Assembly (NCBI GenBank): GCA_002295325.1
Contig: DBGA01000029.1
Coordinates: 1-7,428, forward strand
Source: Ruminococcaceae bacterium UBA866
GTDB taxonomy: Bacteria > Bacillota > Clostridia > Oscillospirales > Ruminococcaceae
Reading direction: 5' to 3'
Length of the DNA: 7,428 nucleotides
This document shows positions 6,647-7,428 of the stretch, in pieces; the stretch's first letter is position 1; each line of letters opens with the position of its first letter. The notes under the pieces are model-generated. The model was not told the DNA's origin and ran no database searches. It saw only the letters and a list, made by a program, of their open reading frames with translations. The translations under genes and the position numbers were made by a program.

Positions 6647-6660
6647 AAAACGATTACATT
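6647..6660 (+). repeat. 14-base direct repeat, copy 2 (cre-like)
   Basis: Second exact copy of AAAACGATTACATT, 151 bases after the first and about 150 bases before the start codon at 6812. It also fits the cre consensus except for the first two bases. The two copies are probably operators for CcpA or another LacI-family regulator acting on the downstream gene. Confidence 0.6.
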
Positions 6661-6811
6661 TATAAGGAGGCAAAATCAAGCTGGATCAACCAGTTAAGGA
6701 GTAATTTGAAAAATGGGATGAGGTACCTGTTTGTATGTCATGATATCAATTAAATTTTAAGTGAAATAATTAAGCAAAGCTATTATTTTAGCAGAGAGAG
6801 GTTTGAAAAAA

Positions 6812-7428
6812 ATGATAATTCGTAAAAATTGTTTTAAGTTAATCTCAAGCTTTTTAGCGGCAACTTTAATGTTTATATCTCTACCAATAAAGACTTATGC
6901 AACAGGACCCACAAATTTAGCACTAAATAAAAATTTTATTCAATACTGGGTTGGCGCGGACGGCACACTTGGACGCGATGATGCACAACAAGGAATTATG
7001 AAACCAGAAACTACAACCAAATATACCGTTCGAGAATCGGAAGAAATCTCTGTAAATTTTGAAGGAGCTGGTAGTCGATACTCAAATGCGCAATCTAACA
7101 ACCGACTAACAGACGGTGTTATTGTACCTAGAGATTATCCTAATTTAGAAAAAGATTGGGTAAACTCCACATGGAATAATGCTGATACTACGAGAGGGCG
7201 TTATCTACAATGTTATAGGAATGATACACGTGATATGATTCTTGACCTTGAAGAAATGAATAATATTAATAAGATTTCGTTACATATGGGTGATAGTTCA
7301 GGCTATGGTATTGGCCTTCCTCGTTATGTAACCTATTATCTTTCTGAAACTGAAGATGGACCATACTATCAAGCTGGAACATGCTTTGCTTATTCTGAAG
7401 GGGCTTCTTATGCAAATATGGCAAAAAG
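6812..7428 (+). CDS. Secreted protein of unknown function, N-terminal part (cut by window edge)
   Basis: Here 205 codons are open to the window end. The start is ATG 6812, ten bases after AGAGAGG (6795-6801); an in-frame TTG at 6803 is too close to that site. Residues 1-30 form a signal peptide (RKNCFK, a hydrophobic stretch, then TYA with cleavage likely before T31). The mature part opens with NLALNKNFIQYW, then a region with LTDGVIV, a W-rich stretch, a DLEEMNNINKISLHMG motif and PRYVTYYLSETEDGPYYQAG. A 'disordered loop, LTDG, D-L-x-x-x-x-x-I, P..V.Y.LS.dG' order is seen in galactose-binding-like (F5/8 type C or discoidin-like) domains of secreted carbohydrate-active proteins, including DUF4855-type proteins. 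That is a pattern match by eye, so I call only a probable carbohydrate-binding N-terminal domain. Any catalytic domain would lie beyond the window. Confidence 0.8.
   Translation, partial: MIIRKNCFKLISSFLAATLMFISLPIKTYATGPTNLALNKNFIQYWVGADGTLGRDDAQQGIMKPETTTKYTVRESEEISVNFEGAGSRYSNAQSNNRLTDGVIVPRDYPNLEKDWVNSTWNNADTTRGRYLQCYRNDTRDMILDLEEMNNINKISLHMGDSSGYGIGLPRYVTYYLSETEDGPYYQAGTCFAYSEGASYANMAK

Larger units (their letters stand above)
6345..6811. other. Long regulatory/leader region before the last secreted gene
   Basis: This is 467 bases of AT-rich sequence without a supported gene. It holds the two 14-base repeats listed separately and a TATAAT (6599-6604) whose nearest -35-like TTGCAA (6571-6576) is 22 bases away, too far for a firm promoter call. 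AAGGAGG (6664-6670) has no start codon at a useful distance. AAGGAG (6696-6701) precedes a TTG (6706) that opens only a 15-codon frame. A frame without a start, 6607 to about 6756, is open and ends in the same short peptide. I see no recognisable riboswitch. Confidence 0.55.

Overview
The window is AT-rich and carries strong AGGAGG-type ribosome binding sites, Gram-positive-type signal peptides and AraC-type response regulators of the YesN family. It therefore looks like chromosome from a low-GC Firmicute, probably a carbohydrate-degrading member of Clostridia. No insertion sequences, RNA genes, CRISPR arrays or phage genes are visible. This is a carbohydrate-utilisation locus.

Layout. Bases 1-233 (minus strand) are the 5' end of a YesM-like sensor histidine kinase, driven by a good divergent promoter at 288-316. 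Reading rightward from there is a tightly spaced, probable operon: a sialidase-like Asp-box protein without a signal peptide (331-1464), a YesN-like response regulator (1511-3112, TTG start), and a secreted family GH30 glycoside hydrolase with an extra C-terminal domain (3190-4992). A hairpin at 5017-5048 closes it. After a 300-base gap with its own promoter (5199-5227) comes an N-acetylneuraminate lyase/DapA-family aldolase (5302-6231), ended by a perfect 16-bp GAAA-loop terminator (6309-6344). A 467-base noncoding stretch then holds two identical 14-base elements resembling catabolite-repression sites. It leads into a secreted protein (6812 to the window end) that is cut off by the window edge.

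How the genes may work together (inference): the kinase senses an extracellular glycan signal and the regulator activates transcription. The GH30 enzyme and the last secreted protein act on a polysaccharide outside the cell. The sialidase-like protein and the aldolase would act on imported fragments inside, possibly releasing and cleaving a sialic-acid-like or other 2-keto-3-deoxy sugar acid. The substrate cannot be fixed from sequence alone. The most useful observations are the split, divergent two-component pair around an enzyme gene, the departures of both glycosidase-like proteins from the canonical active-site or specificity motifs, and the paired cre-like repeats before the last gene. 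I see no clearly new molecular system. The novelty lies in the combination and in the likely substrate.
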